From assembly GCA_933822405.4 (NCBI GenBank), contig CAKOGP040001001.1, positions 94,184-158,183 of the forward strand: a DNA stretch of 64,000 nucleotides, in the 5' to 3' direction. Origin of the DNA: Cylindrotheca closterium. Taxonomy: Eukaryota; Bacillariophyta; Bacillariophyceae; Bacillariales; Bacillariaceae. Below, in pieces: positions 32,757-44,126 of this stretch (positions are counted from its first letter, which is position 1; every line of letters begins with the position of its first letter). The notes beneath the pieces are model-generated. The model worked only from the letters and a program-made list of their open reading frames with translations, did no database searches and was not told the DNA's origin. The translations under genes were made by a program, and so were the position numbers.

Positions 32757-34844
32757 ATGGATGCAATAGACCAGAGTAGTAGAATGGATGCTTATAGGGA
32801 TGCTTATAGACAGCTCTCAGATTCGCAGCAAAAACTTCTGAGCATACTTCCAATCCCGAGTGCCATCTTAAGCATAGTGGGAAGCTTTGCAATTATTGAT
32901 ATTGCAAGGCAAAGACGAAAGGGGGTACAACAATGGACTCCCTACAACAGACTTCTTGTCGCAATGAGTATCTGTGACATTGTTCTCAGTTTAAACTTTG
33001 CGAGCGCCGCTTTTCTTCGACCGGCCGAAACGAGTAGTAGAATATGGGCGCGAGGAAATGATGGCACATGCACCTTTTCGGCATTTGTGACTCAAGTAGC
33101 CACTGCAACGATGTGGTACCAAGGGATGTTGTCTATCTACTTTTTATTGACTGCTCGTTATGGCATAAAGAATGCCGTAATCGCCAAACGCGTTGAGCCA
33201 TGGATGCATCTCGTGGCACTGGGATATCCAATTTCAACTGCCATTGCTGGTGTTGGAATGGGCATCTACGGGGAGAGGGTTGGGGAAGGAGGATGTACTG
33301 TGATACGCTACGAGGACACCAGTACATCCGAGGCTTGGGTTGTCGAAAGAAGCAACGCACGCGAAGCAATGCTGTATATTTTCTATGGTGTACCTCTGTT
33401 TATGGCAACCCTGTGCTTAACCTTTACACAATTGAGCATCTTCATGTTCATTCGGCGCCACCGAAAGTCTCCATCTAGCGAAGATTCGACTTCAAAAGGC
33501 TCTAATTCGAGCGAGAACAACGGCAGGACACAAAGGCCAAAGACACCCTCAGCAAAGCAGTCGCATCGGCAGCAGTTGGTCTGTTCACAGGCATTTTTGT
33601 TTGTGATGGCCTTCGTCCTCTGCCATCTTGGGAATCTGCTTATGGCTGGTTTGCAGAGCAGCTCTCGGACTCGAGCAGATGAAATGGAGATATTGGTAAA
33701 GTACTATCCTGTGGTAGTCTTACAGGCTGTACTGCTTCCGTAAGTATTCGAACTTGTCGTCTATAGCGCCAATTTGAAGCCACGCAATTATACCTTTCTG
33801 ATTTGTCTTTCTTTGACTCCGTGTAGATCTCAAGGGTCGTTTAATTTTCTGATTTACTGTCGACCCAAGTACTTGATGCTAAGGTTTGAATTCCCAGATG
33901 AGAGTAGACTATGGGCCTTGAGACGAGTATTTCTTGGCGATGAGCTTCGTCCAACCAGTGGTGCCAACAACACGATTGGTGAAAAAGCTGACTATCCTGC
34001 TGCCAATCGACAGAAGGCGCCCGAATCAGACGAAGGTACACCGATTTCAGGCTCACAAGAGACGTACAAATCGATTCCGTTGCGTCTTTCACGCGACATG
34101 GTATCGTCCTTGACTCTGGCCGATTTTGATGACGATGATGATTCTGCAGACGATGCAGCTGAAAGAGGCCAAAGATGGCACAATGCTGGTCCTCGAGTAA
34201 AAGAGAGCTCGCCGGCCTTTCTTGCCTCTCGTGTCAACCGATTGACAACATTGGAAGCCATCAGTGAAATAGAAGAAACAGTTTTTGGTTTGAATCCATA
34301 CCAAACCAACGGGTCGCACCTTCCGGCGGCTTCTGTGGCATTGTCAACTCCAATAGAGTCGTCCGAGAATCGTTGGAAAGGAACAGAATCAACATCGACA
34401 CCAATGACACCTCGGGGGTATTCTTCTTCCTTTCGGAGCATTGAGTCCTTCTCTGGGACCGATCCAAGGCACAGGTCCGCTGCGTCGGACATTCCCATTC
34501 AGGCACCAAAACGAATGGATTCACCAATGTCTATTCCAAGACGCATGGGTTCACCAATGTCTGTTCCTAAACGTATGGATTCACCAATCCATGTTCCACG
34601 ACGTATGGAATCGCCAATCCATGTTGCAAAACGTATAGTGGAAGCACCAATGGGGTCTTCAATATCGGGTTTATCGAGTGACAGTAGAGCTTTGGACTAT
34701 TCTGAAACTCAGAAAAATCTGACAAGTTGGCATATTGGAGCACCAGAAAAGAAAAAGATCGATACGGCACTGGTTCCACCTAGGCGATTTGTGAGTCTAC
34801 CCCCCTCCGAAATCGAAGATGAGGCGAAGAGCATCTCTTCTTGA
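32757..34844 (+). CDS. Seven-transmembrane GPCR-like receptor (2 exons)
   Basis: Exons 32757-33739 and 33827-34844, 666 residues, with a phase-2 join. The seven hydrophobic helices begin at about residue 28 (LLSILPIPSAILSIVGSFAI), and the last spans the splice site. Receptor-like features are NRLLVAMSICDIVLS in TM2, a Cys before TM3 (DGTCTFSAF) with a partner Cys in loop 2 (GGCTVI), TARYG at the end of TM3, a Ser-rich third loop, and QGSFNFLIYCRPKY in TM7. That last motif is typical of cAMP-receptor/secretin-like receptors of protists and diatoms. The 330-residue cytoplasmic tail is acidic/Ser-rich and carries about five tandem copies of a 10-residue P-K/R-R-M-D/G-S-P motif (34497-34640), possible phosphorylation sites. 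Ligand and G protein are unknown. Confidence 0.82.
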
Positions 34845-34940
34845 GTTCCGCGAGTACTCTTCCTCAAGGCGGCTACTGCTGTCCGCATGCTTCGATTCCC
34901 CATCCCACAATCATATAGTACCATTTTGTCAATAACCACG

Positions 34941-35057
34941 NNNNNNNNNNNNNNNNNNNNNNNNNNNNNNNNNNNNNNNNNNNNNNNNNNNNNNNNNNNN
35001 NNNNNNNNNNNNNNNNNNNNNNNNNNNNNNNNNNNNNNNNNNNNNNNNNNNNNNNNN
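34941..35057. other. Assembly gap (117 N)
   Basis: Undetermined bases in the spacer between the convergent receptor gene and the RNA-binding protein gene. No coding sequence seems to be lost. Confidence 0.99.
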
Positions 35058-35302
35058 TATCCTATCCTATGTGTACCAATAACACTACAGTATCGTACCC
35101 TTGTTTTCAAACAAAATGGTGAGGTTATTCTAGCACTCAGATTGAGAGCTGATTGAAGATGTGAAAGTAAAAAGCCTCGTCCTCTGGCAGCACAACAAAA
35201 AGTAGCATATGTATCCCGTCATTTTCAACGTAGCGTCTGGACTCAACGGCATTTCAAGTGCTCTCCAGAAAGTATAGAATGGTTCTTTCTCAGCTTTCGA
35301 AT

Positions 35303-38300
35303 TTATAGATGTCCAGAAAGCGACGATGTCTGGCTCCCTTCGTCCGAAATGGTACTAGCGCTAGTCAGCAGAAGCATTTGAAGGCGTTCAATCTCGGTCT
35401 TTATCGCTTCGGTAGCGTGTGATGAATTGGACACAGACGTAGCTTGGACTTGTTGTAGTTCTATCAGTTGCTGCAAAACTGAATCAATCTCTGACAAGGC
35501 AGTTGAAAGGCCACGCTTCATGGAATGAAAAGATGCCCCAAACAGTTGAAGGACTTCATCTTGCTGTTGCTTTTCTTCTTGCAAGTTTTTGATCTTTTCT
35601 GATTTGCGACGCAAACGTTGCCTGAGCTTTTTCGCTTTCCGCTTGTTCTCTTGTATTTCGGCTGTGAGACTTGTCACTGTAGCTACTTCCGATGTGGCAT
35701 TTATTTCGAGGGAACGGAAGCTGCCAATATCAATCGATATGTCTGTATCTTCATTGAAGTAGGCAACGAATGCAGGCTGATACGATGAACTCCAGGGATA
35801 TACTTCCAATTGTTGACTCTCCAATGTCACCTGAACCAGGATCTGACGAGCCACTGATGCTTGGGAAGCTTCTGCAAACTCCACGAAGGCGTCTCGCATT
35901 CTTCCACGAGCATGAATCGCTGTAAACTTGGGTGATGGGTGCATACTTTGCTCAAACTGCCTGCGGATCAAATTCATCAAGTCGTGTGCTGGACAGTTGC
36001 GAGAAATGTTGCGAATGTACACAGAGCGCTCTGGATGCAGTTTCGTTTCTGCAGTGAGACTTATTGCAGTGGCTCCTTCTGATATGGTACTCTGAGAGGA
36101 TTGGACTCTCCCAACATCAATCGGCATATCCCTATCTTCATCGAAGTAAGCATCAAAAGCAGGCTGATACGCTGGCTTCCAGGGGTAGATTTCCAATCGG
36201 CAATTAGGTCCTATCAAAGTTCCGTCCAAGATCTGGCGAGCCACTGATGCTTGAGTAACTTCTTCGAACTCCACCAATGCATCTCCCATTCTGCCACGAA
36301 GATGAATCGCTGTAAACTCGGGTGTTGAGTGCATGTTCTGCTTGAAATTGTTGCGGATAAAGCCGATCAAGTTGTCTGTTGGACAGTTGCGAAAAATGTT
36401 GCGAATGTATAAACAACGGTCAGGATGTCGTTTGGTCTCCAATTTAAGTCTTGTTAAAGTAGCTACTTCCGATCGCTCCGGGTTCAGCTTGATTTTGTCT
36501 GTAAGACTAGATACTTCCGATGTGACACTTTTGGGGGATAGTGATCGCCCAACGTCAATCGGTATATCGCTATCGTCCTTGAAGTAGGCAACAAACACAG
36601 GCTGATACACTGGCTTCCAAGGATAGATTTCCAATCGAAGTTGACTTGACATTAAAGTCCCCCCCAAGATCTGACGAGCCACTGATGCTTGCGCAACTTC
36701 TTCGAATTCCACCAAGGCATCTCCCATTCTACCACGAACATGAATCGCTGTAAACTCTGGTGATGAGTGCATACTTTTTTCATATTTCTTCCGGATAAAA
36801 TTTAGCAGGTCAACCGAGGGATAGTTGAGCGCAATATTACGAATGTACAGACAACGCTCCGGATGCAAACTGGTTTGGTAGTTCAACCGAAGGTCGAGAA
36901 CTCCATGCGCAAAATGGCACTTGTCGCCTAACCAACAGTGACCGTCAGCATGTCGCGTACATAGCTCCCTTTTGCGTGCAGCAATATTGAATCCTTTTGG
37001 CTTCTCCAGAGAGGCATTTTCCTTTGGAATTTCAACTGGTGTGGTACTCTCGCCTGGTTGTATAGGTTTCAATGAAATGGTCCGAGAAAACACCTGAATT
37101 CCATCCAGTTTCAAGGCCATCCTAGCGTGGCGCATCTCTGTGAACTCCAAGAATGCTTTCGCTGTATCTTTCGTCTTGGCGATGAAGTAGCAAGACACCA
37201 CTTCTGCTTGCTCACCATGCAATTTTCGGATGCCGTTAACGATACATCTCGACACGTTAGGAAGATCAGCATTAGGAGACACATTGCGAATTATAATCGC
37301 AGGAACCATCGCATCTTCTTCATTTTCATTGATTTGCTGGACCTCAGATACCCTATCTAGGGGAACGATTTTGGCAGGATTGTCGCTTACTTCAGTACTG
37401 TCGTTTGTTCCCTTGTTTTTGTCGGCAGCTTCCTTCCCTATTGCTAGGTCAAGTTTGGTTTGAATCATGGCCGGTTCATACGATCCATTATCGACGACCG
37501 GCACTTTCACAGGATTGTAACTTTGAATCCATTGCGCTTGGTGGCATTTGTCTGAAAAGAGTGCTCCGTGATCCACTCCCATCAGCCAGCCCTTTGAAGG
37601 TCGTAAGAAGTAAGTCAAGAATGGAATTTGGTATCCATACATCGACGTCAATGACTCTGGAAAGCACTTTCGACCATATCGAAGAAGATAATGCAGTTGC
37701 GATGATGCATTTGTGCTCACTTCCTTGCTTTCGCAGTCGGTCAGAACACGGTCCTCATAATAGGGCCACAGCAATTTGTCCACTAACTCCAAGATTGGAT
37801 CAAGTAGACTCTCATCTTCGATACCATCTGGGATAGGATTTTCTTCAGTAGGCAAGGCATCGATTAAGGGCTGGGCAGATTGCATTCGGAAACTGAAATC
37901 CGCGGGCGAAGCATTCACTGCATCAAACCACGGTTCGATCTCAGAGCGGCAAAGTTCCAGCACCGTTAGGAACGACCGATACGTAGTCCCGTTCAAGGCC
38001 GTGATACTTGCCACGAATTCGGAGAATGTGGTGTCGGTTTGCCAAAAGAATCCAACGGGTGGGCAAATCAAGGCTGGAAAGAGCAATGCATGATGAATTG
38101 TCCCATGCTGTGAGCCGAAACGTTCGGCTGGATGCAAAATTACTGCTTGTATTTTATGAAACAGTTCGTCTCGAGAACTGACGGTGCCAGTCCTCGTTCC
38201 CCAACCAGTGCCTGCGGCGGCCAAATGCGAAGGACGATTGTACGGAACACCAATCTCTTGCGCCAGTTCCTCTTGGAGGATATCCGACCAAATGGGAGCA

Positions 38301-38725
38301 CCCAAATTTCCGTCATCAGCCTCAACTTTGGTAATGGAGGGATTGGTGACAATGGTGATGTAGGGATCAGATTCGTCTCCTGCCACGATCATCACAGCAG
38401 TGACAGTTTGCTTTTGCAAGATTAGCAAACGGTCAACAGGGGTTAAATTGGGATCGTTCCATTCTTTCATATACTCGATCGTTTCGGCTCCGAAGGCTGC
38501 GCTATCAAGGTGAAATCGCTTCGTGGGGAGCCGCTGCTGCTTTGTGGCCGTCACGCCGAAGCCGAAAGATTTCTTGGCGGTTTGATCGGATATCTTTGTT
38601 TGGGCAAGAAGCTGATGATGCAAGGTTTGTTCCCTGTGTGGAGGGTCGATTCGAGTAAGCCATTCTTCGTCTCCAAAGGCTTGAGACAGCATTTCTGTAC
38701 CAAATGTCATCCTTGTATTGCCCAT
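35303..38725 (-). CDS. CCCH zinc-finger protein with RRM-like repeats
   Basis: An 1140-residue probable RNA-binding protein. The start at 38725 (MGNTRMTFGTEM) is the first ATG; the open frame runs 95 codons further up without one. The N-terminal 400 residues form a domain I do not recognise. An RRM-like domain lies at about 471-560 (IIIRNVSPNADLP...AFLEF). A CCCH finger is at about 589-608 (C-x7-C-x5-C-x3-H within CTRHADGHCWLGDKCHFAH). Three repeats of an RRM-like unit follow at about 618, 766 and 896, each with H-P-x-R-x-x-Y-I-R-N, F-T-A-I-H-x-R-G-R-M and ASVARQIL. The repeats are very similar in DNA, so they duplicated recently. A coiled coil (about 1020-1060) and a leucine-rich tail end the protein. 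Role in mRNA handling is inferred. Confidence 0.8.
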   Translation of the reverse strand: MGNTRMTFGTEMLSQAFGDEEWLTRIDPPHREQTLHHQLLAQTKISDQTAKKSFGFGVTATKQQRLPTKRFHLDSAAFGAETIEYMKEWNDPNLTPVDRLLILQKQTVTAVMIVAGDESDPYITIVTNPSITKVEADDGNLGAPIWSDILQEELAQEIGVPYNRPSHLAAAGTGWGTRTGTVSSRDELFHKIQAVILHPAERFGSQHGTIHHALLFPALICPPVGFFWQTDTTFSEFVASITALNGTTYRSFLTVLELCRSEIEPWFDAVNASPADFSFRMQSAQPLIDALPTEENPIPDGIEDESLLDPILELVDKLLWPYYEDRVLTDCESKEVSTNASSQLHYLLRYGRKCFPESLTSMYGYQIPFLTYFLRPSKGWLMGVDHGALFSDKCHQAQWIQSYNPVKVPVVDNGSYEPAMIQTKLDLAIGKEAADKNKGTNDSTEVSDNPAKIVPLDRVSEVQQINENEEDAMVPAIIIRNVSPNADLPNVSRCIVNGIRKLHGEQAEVVSCYFIAKTKDTAKAFLEFTEMRHARMALKLDGIQVFSRTISLKPIQPGESTTPVEIPKENASLEKPKGFNIAARKRELCTRHADGHCWLGDKCHFAHGVLDLRLNYQTSLHPERCLYIRNIALNYPSVDLLNFIRKKYEKSMHSSPEFTAIHVRGRMGDALVEFEEVAQASVARQILGGTLMSSQLRLEIYPWKPVYQPVFVAYFKDDSDIPIDVGRSLSPKSVTSEVSSLTDKIKLNPERSEVATLTRLKLETKRHPDRCLYIRNIFRNCPTDNLIGFIRNNFKQNMHSTPEFTAIHLRGRMGDALVEFEEVTQASVARQILDGTLIGPNCRLEIYPWKPAYQPAFDAYFDEDRDMPIDVGRVQSSQSTISEGATAISLTAETKLHPERSVYIRNISRNCPAHDLMNLIRRQFEQSMHPSPKFTAIHARGRMRDAFVEFAEASQASVARQILVQVTLESQQLEVYPWSSSYQPAFVAYFNEDTDISIDIGSFRSLEINATSEVATVTSLTAEIQENKRKAKKLRQRLRRKSEKIKNLQEEKQQQDEVLQLFGASFHSMKRGLSTALSEIDSVLQQLIELQQVQATSVSNSSHATEAIKTEIERLQMLLLTSASTISDEGSQTSSLSGHL

Positions 38726-39020
38726 CCCGCTGCCATAGGACGCATCAAGTATGGTTTGCAAACAAAAATCAACTCGGTAGAAGCCTGCGATACTATTTTT
38801 AGGAGCTGAAATTTGCAAAATTTTGTTCTGGTAGCCGTTGGCACGACCGAGCCTATATTTACCATCAGTTCCAGTATTGGTTTCGCGTCCTTCAGGACAA
38901 ATGGTAAATACCCTTCCCCTAGTGGACGCTCGTGGTTTGATAGATTTTTGCCATGGGCATCGCTCGGCAGGCAGTTTTTTGACAATACGTATGCTGTACA
39001 CAGACACCACCTATGTACGT

Positions 39021-40341
39021 GGATAGGTACACGTTTAATCCATATTTACAGTTGGAGTCATTTTGCACTTAACACTGTGACATAATTTGGGATTTTACAT
39101 TTTCTTTGCAGACGGGAATTCATACGTAGCTAAAGTACTAAGCGCTACGAGTAGCATTCTCACCCACAAAATGGCAATTCCTTGACATCATCGTGCAGCT
39201 TATTGGCATACAATCAATGTTGTGCGTTGTCATCGTTTCCGTTTGCAATCTCCATGTTATGCTTGCTTAAAATCTCCATTTCGTATCCTCGGATCATAAG
39301 CAGTCCACTCCTCCAGTCAACTAGCTAGGCTCAGGAGCGAGGAGTTTAAAACTGTGTGTCCCAACACAAGTCGGACGACCAAAGCTTGAGCAAGCCATAA
39401 AAACCCGCTAATGATAGTTTGGCGCCTAGCCCAGACCAGCTGTGTTAGGACTGCCCTAGCATGTACTCTTGAAAGATGGGGTGTGGGTCGAGTTCAATAA
39501 ATCCGTGGATGTACACTTCTGCTGTGATGGTTCTTCGGTCAAAGAATCTATGCATGAAGTGTCCATCACTACAGCAGGTCGGAATATAGTGGAAGCACCC
39601 AACAATATGCCCACTAATAGTTATTATAGATCGCTTGCTTATAGTGTTTCAAATTATTTGTAGTTGCATAGTGGACACCCAACATCTTTCAATCATAAAG
39701 ATGTCATTAACACAACAATCACACCATGCCGCATTTCATCACACCCCGCAGTATTTCAGATATTCGGACACAACAATCACATCATGCAGTATATGCGAGT
39801 GAGTAGGTAGTGGAAATGCGACTCGACGATCAAACATTGGAGTGACAAAACGCATTTCTCTCATTATCATCAAAGATCATGAATCTGGAGATTCGAGATG
39901 ATGTCTTCCCTCGCTTTGTTGAGACTGACTCAACTACAAGGTTACAGTGGATGGGAATGTAACTCGATCTTCCAGAGAAAGTGTCCGATATTTTTCGTAA
40001 ACAAGTCGCAAGAAGACTACAGATGTTGTTACTACACGTCAGATGGGAGTTTCCATCGTCGATTCAGGCAGTGGATCACAAAAATCTTTTGTGGGTTTCA
40101 AATATCGAAGTTTTGGATTACGCCAAAACTTAGATGTCAACCGTCAACCATGTATTTCGCGCCATCGCGCGAGGATGCATACTCGGGCAAAAAACTGGCA
40201 GAAATGCCATCCGTAGAGCATGGTACTTTAGCTACGTACGAATTCCCGTCTGCAAACAAAATGTAAAATCCCATATTATGTCACAGTGTTAAGTGCAAAA
40301 TGACTCCTACTGTAAATATGGATTAAACGTGTACCTACCAG
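39021..40341. mobile_element. 1.3 kb element with 115-base terminal inverted repeats, no transposase
   Basis: The left arm (39021-39138) and right arm (40223-40341) are inverted copies that differ at about four positions over roughly 113 bases. The shared core runs from TAGGTACACGTTTAATCC to GTAGCTAAAGTAC. Weaker inverted similarity continues inward for about 25 bases. The 1.1 kb between them has no transposase-like frame. It holds direct repeats around 39707-39800 based on ACACAACAATCACA. The simplest reading is a non-autonomous DNA transposon (large MITE/foldback type). Target-site duplications are not clear, and a locally inverted duplication is the alternative. The left arm is 300 bases upstream of the RNA-binding protein start. 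Confidence 0.65.
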
Positions 40342-40677
40342 GTAGGTAGCCTGACTGGAAATGATTCCGGCTTTTGCGTTTAGTAACATTCATTCACAAC
40401 AACAACAACATCATCGAGACGAAGCCAATCTCAAAACTGTGAATAGGTAGGCCCGGATGAAAACAATCTAGATTACTGTTGCACGTGGATGAATGAAAAG
40501 TAGAGTACGAATACTGGTACTGGCCTGTGGCGGTTGTTGATATTCATTTCCCTTACAAGTTTAGTACTTGTGTAGCTCAAAATATTGAATCTAGATTTAT
40601 AAATAAATTGTAAGAAGTCTATTGCTATTGTTATTGTACAATTGTTTCGATTAAACTCCATTCACTTATTATTGATA

Positions 40678-42334
40678 CTAGTGAGCCATGGCTCCATCGC
40701 CCTTGCCAATGGATGGATAGACCACGCCCAACGTTCCAATGACAACCAATAGATTTCCCACCCAGCCAAGTGGTCCAGGCTAGCAGCATAATAATAATAG
40801 TAGAAAGAATGATAACAACAACAAATGTGAGTCAAGTGCAAATGCAAGCGTACAAATAGTAATCGTATGAACAATGTCATTACTTACCAACAAACCGGCA
40901 TGGAACACAAAGGCAATAAGTGACGCCATGAGTGGTTCCATCAATGTGGCGACCGCAATCAGAAGAGTATCGAAATGCTCCATTGCTAAATCATCATATA
41001 GTGAAAAGAGCTGGTGAGTACAAGCACAAGTACATCATGCTGCAATTATAATCAATCCGAGTTTCTTCCTTACCTCGTACAAATCCCATCGTTCCAACCG
41101 AATTGACCACCAACACCAAGTAAATCATGATTGGCAATCTATGCTCATTGAGCCAACCAAAGACTCCATCGTCCATGTCAAAGTTGTACTCTAGACTACT
41201 CGATGTCAGCTGCATAAAGAGTAGCACAAATAGTTGCCCAAAGAACATGACACCAAACACAAAGACAGTGACCGACATTCCCGACCGAACTGATTTGGCA
41301 AAGGTCAAGTAGGAGACACCCGCAATGGCACTTAGAAATGCCAAGGCATCTCCAAAAGTACCATCGGTACCATCCAAATTATCTACTTCCGATTGGGATT
41401 CCGCATCCAGGGTACACAGAACGGCCCCGGAAAAGGCAATAAAGACTCCCAACCCTTCGAGCCAATGAATGGGATCGCCGACACAACCCTTGCCCAGGAT
41501 TAGTATAAGAGCTTGTGAGTTGGCATAAATGCAAGCATTTCCCACCGTGGTATATTCCAATGCCTTGACAAAGAGGACCGCCTGGACACTGTAACAGACA
41601 ATGGCCGCCATGAATGTAATCCATTGCCACAGGGACAATTGTGGCAATCCTTCGTTGCGATATAGGTGGACGGCAAATGGAAGGAGAAAGACAGAGGTGG
41701 CAGTCATTTTCCAATACTGTTTGAGTGGTGCTTCCACGTCATCCAACATGTGAAAGCAAGTGGCTTTGCTGGACACGGCAAAGACGGCGAGAAAGAGTCC
41801 GAGATAGTGAAACAGTGTGGTTGGTGGAAGTGTTTTCGTTATTTCGTCTTCCTCTTCTTGTTCGTATTCTTCCTCTGCCTTGTGTCTTGGAGTTGTCAGT
41901 TCAAAGGCAAAATCGGAAATATCCTCGGGCAAGACACTGAGGGATCGAGTCATGGACATGTCCAGAAACAGATTCTTTCCCTGATCCAATTCTCGCATGT
42001 TGTGAACAAAGCCAGACTTGATGTCATCTCCCACTTGACGCATGTCTTCGCCCATTGGATAGTCTCGTACCGCATGATACATGTCGCTAAACGAGGATAA
42101 GCTTCTATGATGTGCACCACCACGACCACCACCACGAGGCGGACGGGTTCGTCTTTGGTGTGGATTGCTTCCAGCAAACAAGGAAACTACTTTTCGATGG
42201 GTCGGTAATGGTGGTGCTTGTGCTGCTACTTTGACTTGTTGGCCTTCTTGTTCTTCAATATCCTCAAGCAAGAAGGCAGACTCGTCTGGGTGCTGACGAT
42301 CTCTCGGTCCTTTATTATTATTTGTTTTCCCCAT
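40678..42334 (-). CDS. Drug/metabolite transporter superfamily (EamA-like) permease (3 exons)
   Basis: Exons 42334-41074, 40985-40888 and 40779-40678, 486 residues; both joins agree in phase. The first 175 residues are a soluble head with a Gly/Arg stretch, Ser clusters and an acidic run. About ten hydrophobic segments follow in the two five-helix halves usual for EamA/DMT carriers. Visible DMT features are VGNACIYANSQALILIL at the first half's end, GVFIAFSGAVLCTLDA, a second half starting GDALAFLSAIAGVSYLTFAK, and in exons 2-3 TLLIAVATLMEPLMASLIA and GPLGWVGNLLVVIGTLGVVY, the classic closing helix. The substrate cannot be predicted. Without the last two exons the protein would lack its final two helices, which supports the join. 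Confidence 0.88.
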
Positions 42335-42750
42335 GAATGAAGAATGAAGTCCCTCTTGATACGATGCCTATAACGAAGTGTGGGAAGAGAGTGTGCCATT
42401 CCCGACCCAAAGCACCGATGTGTCTGATCTTGGCGGATATAAATGTCGGAGTCGCGAGGGAGTCGTTGATAATATCTTGATCTCGAATGAGAATCAATCT
42501 GCAATTTCATCCGGGATCCAATTCCTGTTTGTCATTGTGGACTGAATCAATCGACATGTCCGAATAAAAGAAAGCGACGTTGTACCTTCCGCCACGTCCT
42601 CATGACGTAAGCAGCGTATATATCATATTCAGAGCTGAAGACATTGTGCAAATCTCCTTCGAATTTCTCAAAATTCACGTAACAAAATGAGAAAACAACG
42701 AACTTGAACTTTCATTCAAAATAAACTATTTTACCGGCGCAAAACCAAAA
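42335..42750. promoter_or_regulatory. Shared divergent promoter region
   Basis: A 416-base spacer between the divergent starts at 42334 (minus) and 42751 (plus). It must hold both promoters. No distinct motif is claimed. Confidence 0.4.
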
Positions 42751-43671
42751 ATGACGAGGATATACAATGCACTTTTCCAAATTCTATTCTTTCTAGCAGC
42801 AATATGGCATAGTCAGACGAGCGTAACAGCATTCAATTCACCTGCTGCCAAAGCACCAATCAATTCTCGCTTAGCATCGTCGAATACGATTCAACCGAAA
42901 GCGTTGCCAACCACCAGTAGGACACGGAAGTTTCCTTCTTTACCAAGTCGGATGACTTCTTCTTTGCCAAGTTTTTCTTCCGTACAACTTCCTTCCTCAA
43001 TAAAGCTTCAATTTCCAATCTCCAACATTGCCCAAGCAGTGCGACAAGTGTGGTGGGCCTTTCCGTTGCTATTGGCGGCAATTCCATTGTACTGTGTGGC
43101 CCAAGGCACATGTCCGTCCATGCCACACTGGTGGCCCGTGGTGTCGATTCAAGACATTGGAGCTGCCAGTAGTAGTAGTACTCCTTCTCTCTATCGATGG
43201 GTGGTCAGTGGCTTTTTATCCAGCAATGTTTGGTACTTTTTGTCGGGAGGATGGTTGTTGTCCTTCAGCAGGAGCAGTGGTAGTCAGGTTGGAAAGTTTC
43301 GACCATTGGGAGCGTGGATGTTGACGGCGGGTCTCATGAGCTCGATCTACCATTCGGTACAGGCAATAATTGGCGTGAATGCAGTCACAGAGACCCTAGC
43401 GTATGTGGATCATGGAATAGCACTGGCCGCCGGTTGCTTTTACATGGATACCTGTGGCTTGCCTTCCAAAAGGGTTTGGGCCATTGGTCTCTCTGGTATT
43501 GCATGTTTGGCAACGCCCAACACTCCGCAAGCCTATGCTATACTTCACTCCATTTGGCACTTTTTATCAGCGGCAGCTGCCACCTTGTGGGCCATCGAGG
43601 GACATGCTGGAAAAATCAACAAACAAAACGAAGTACGATTGGAACGAATTATGAGACTAGTACATTTGTAA
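42751..43671 (+). CDS. Plastid-targeted membrane protein with CREST-type hydrolase motifs
   Basis: A 306-residue protein. It begins with a signal peptide (LFQILFFLAAIWHSQTSVT) followed by AFNSP, the diatom plastid cleavage site, and a Ser/Thr/Pro/Lys-rich transit peptide to about residue 90. About six or seven hydrophobic segments follow. Their polar residues match the CREST superfamily (alkaline ceramidase, PAQR, Per1, TMEM8): S-x3-H in MSSIYHSVQ, an Asp-His in YVDHGIALAA, and H-x3-H in ILHSIWHFLSA near the end. In CREST proteins these bind zinc and drive amide or ester hydrolysis in the membrane. I infer a possible plastid lipid-modifying enzyme. Sequence similarity beyond the motif pattern is not established here. 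Confidence 0.65.
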   Translation: MTRIYNALFQILFFLAAIWHSQTSVTAFNSPAAKAPINSRLASSNTIQPKALPTTSRTRKFPSLPSRMTSSLPSFSSVQLPSSIKLQFPISNIAQAVRQVWWAFPLLLAAIPLYCVAQGTCPSMPHWWPVVSIQDIGAASSSSTPSLYRWVVSGFLSSNVWYFLSGGWLLSFSRSSGSQVGKFRPLGAWMLTAGLMSSIYHSVQAIIGVNAVTETLAYVDHGIALAAGCFYMDTCGLPSKRVWAIGLSGIACLATPNTPQAYAILHSIWHFLSAAAATLWAIEGHAGKINKQNEVRLERIMRLVHL

Positions 43672-44126
43672 CTCTTACTATGGAATAGTCAATAATTATA
43701 ATGGGAATCCAAAGTTTTGATAATATATTGTTTTGTCTGCCTCTCATGATGCAACATTACAATAGCAAAGTGGCCCGTCTTCTTTTCCCTACTACAGTAG
43801 CATACTGTAGGTACAGTATCTGGTGTGCACGTGGTGAAAATGATAGATGACGGGATTGCGGTGTTCCGTTATATCAGAAATAATGCTATCCATACAATAT
43901 ATTTATTTAGTATAGGTATTTATACATTTTCTTGTCGCATCGTGTCATCAACGGTTCGACTCAGTCGACTCAATGGACAAAACATTTTATTTTTCGGATG
44001 TGCGACCGCCGGACCGACGACGACACGATAAAAATGTTTTCTCCCCACATTTTCGATATTTTTGTCTTCTCGTTGTATATATATTATGCTTCAGTTGTCA
44101 CACACACACACACTTGAAACAGCAAC
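43672..44126. other. Intergenic, promoter of the DUF6824 gene
   Basis: No gene recognised. A CA repeat at 44099-44113 lies just before the start at 44127. Confidence 0.45.

Noticed and set aside
38726..39010. Upstream extension of the RNA-binding protein frame
   Set aside because: No ATG in this part; it would start at GTG and nearly touches the inverted-repeat arm, so the ATG at 38725 is used.
39898..40266. 122-codon frame inside the inverted-repeat element
   Set aside because: It overlaps the right arm, has no transposase residues (no DDE/D pattern) and ends within the repeat.
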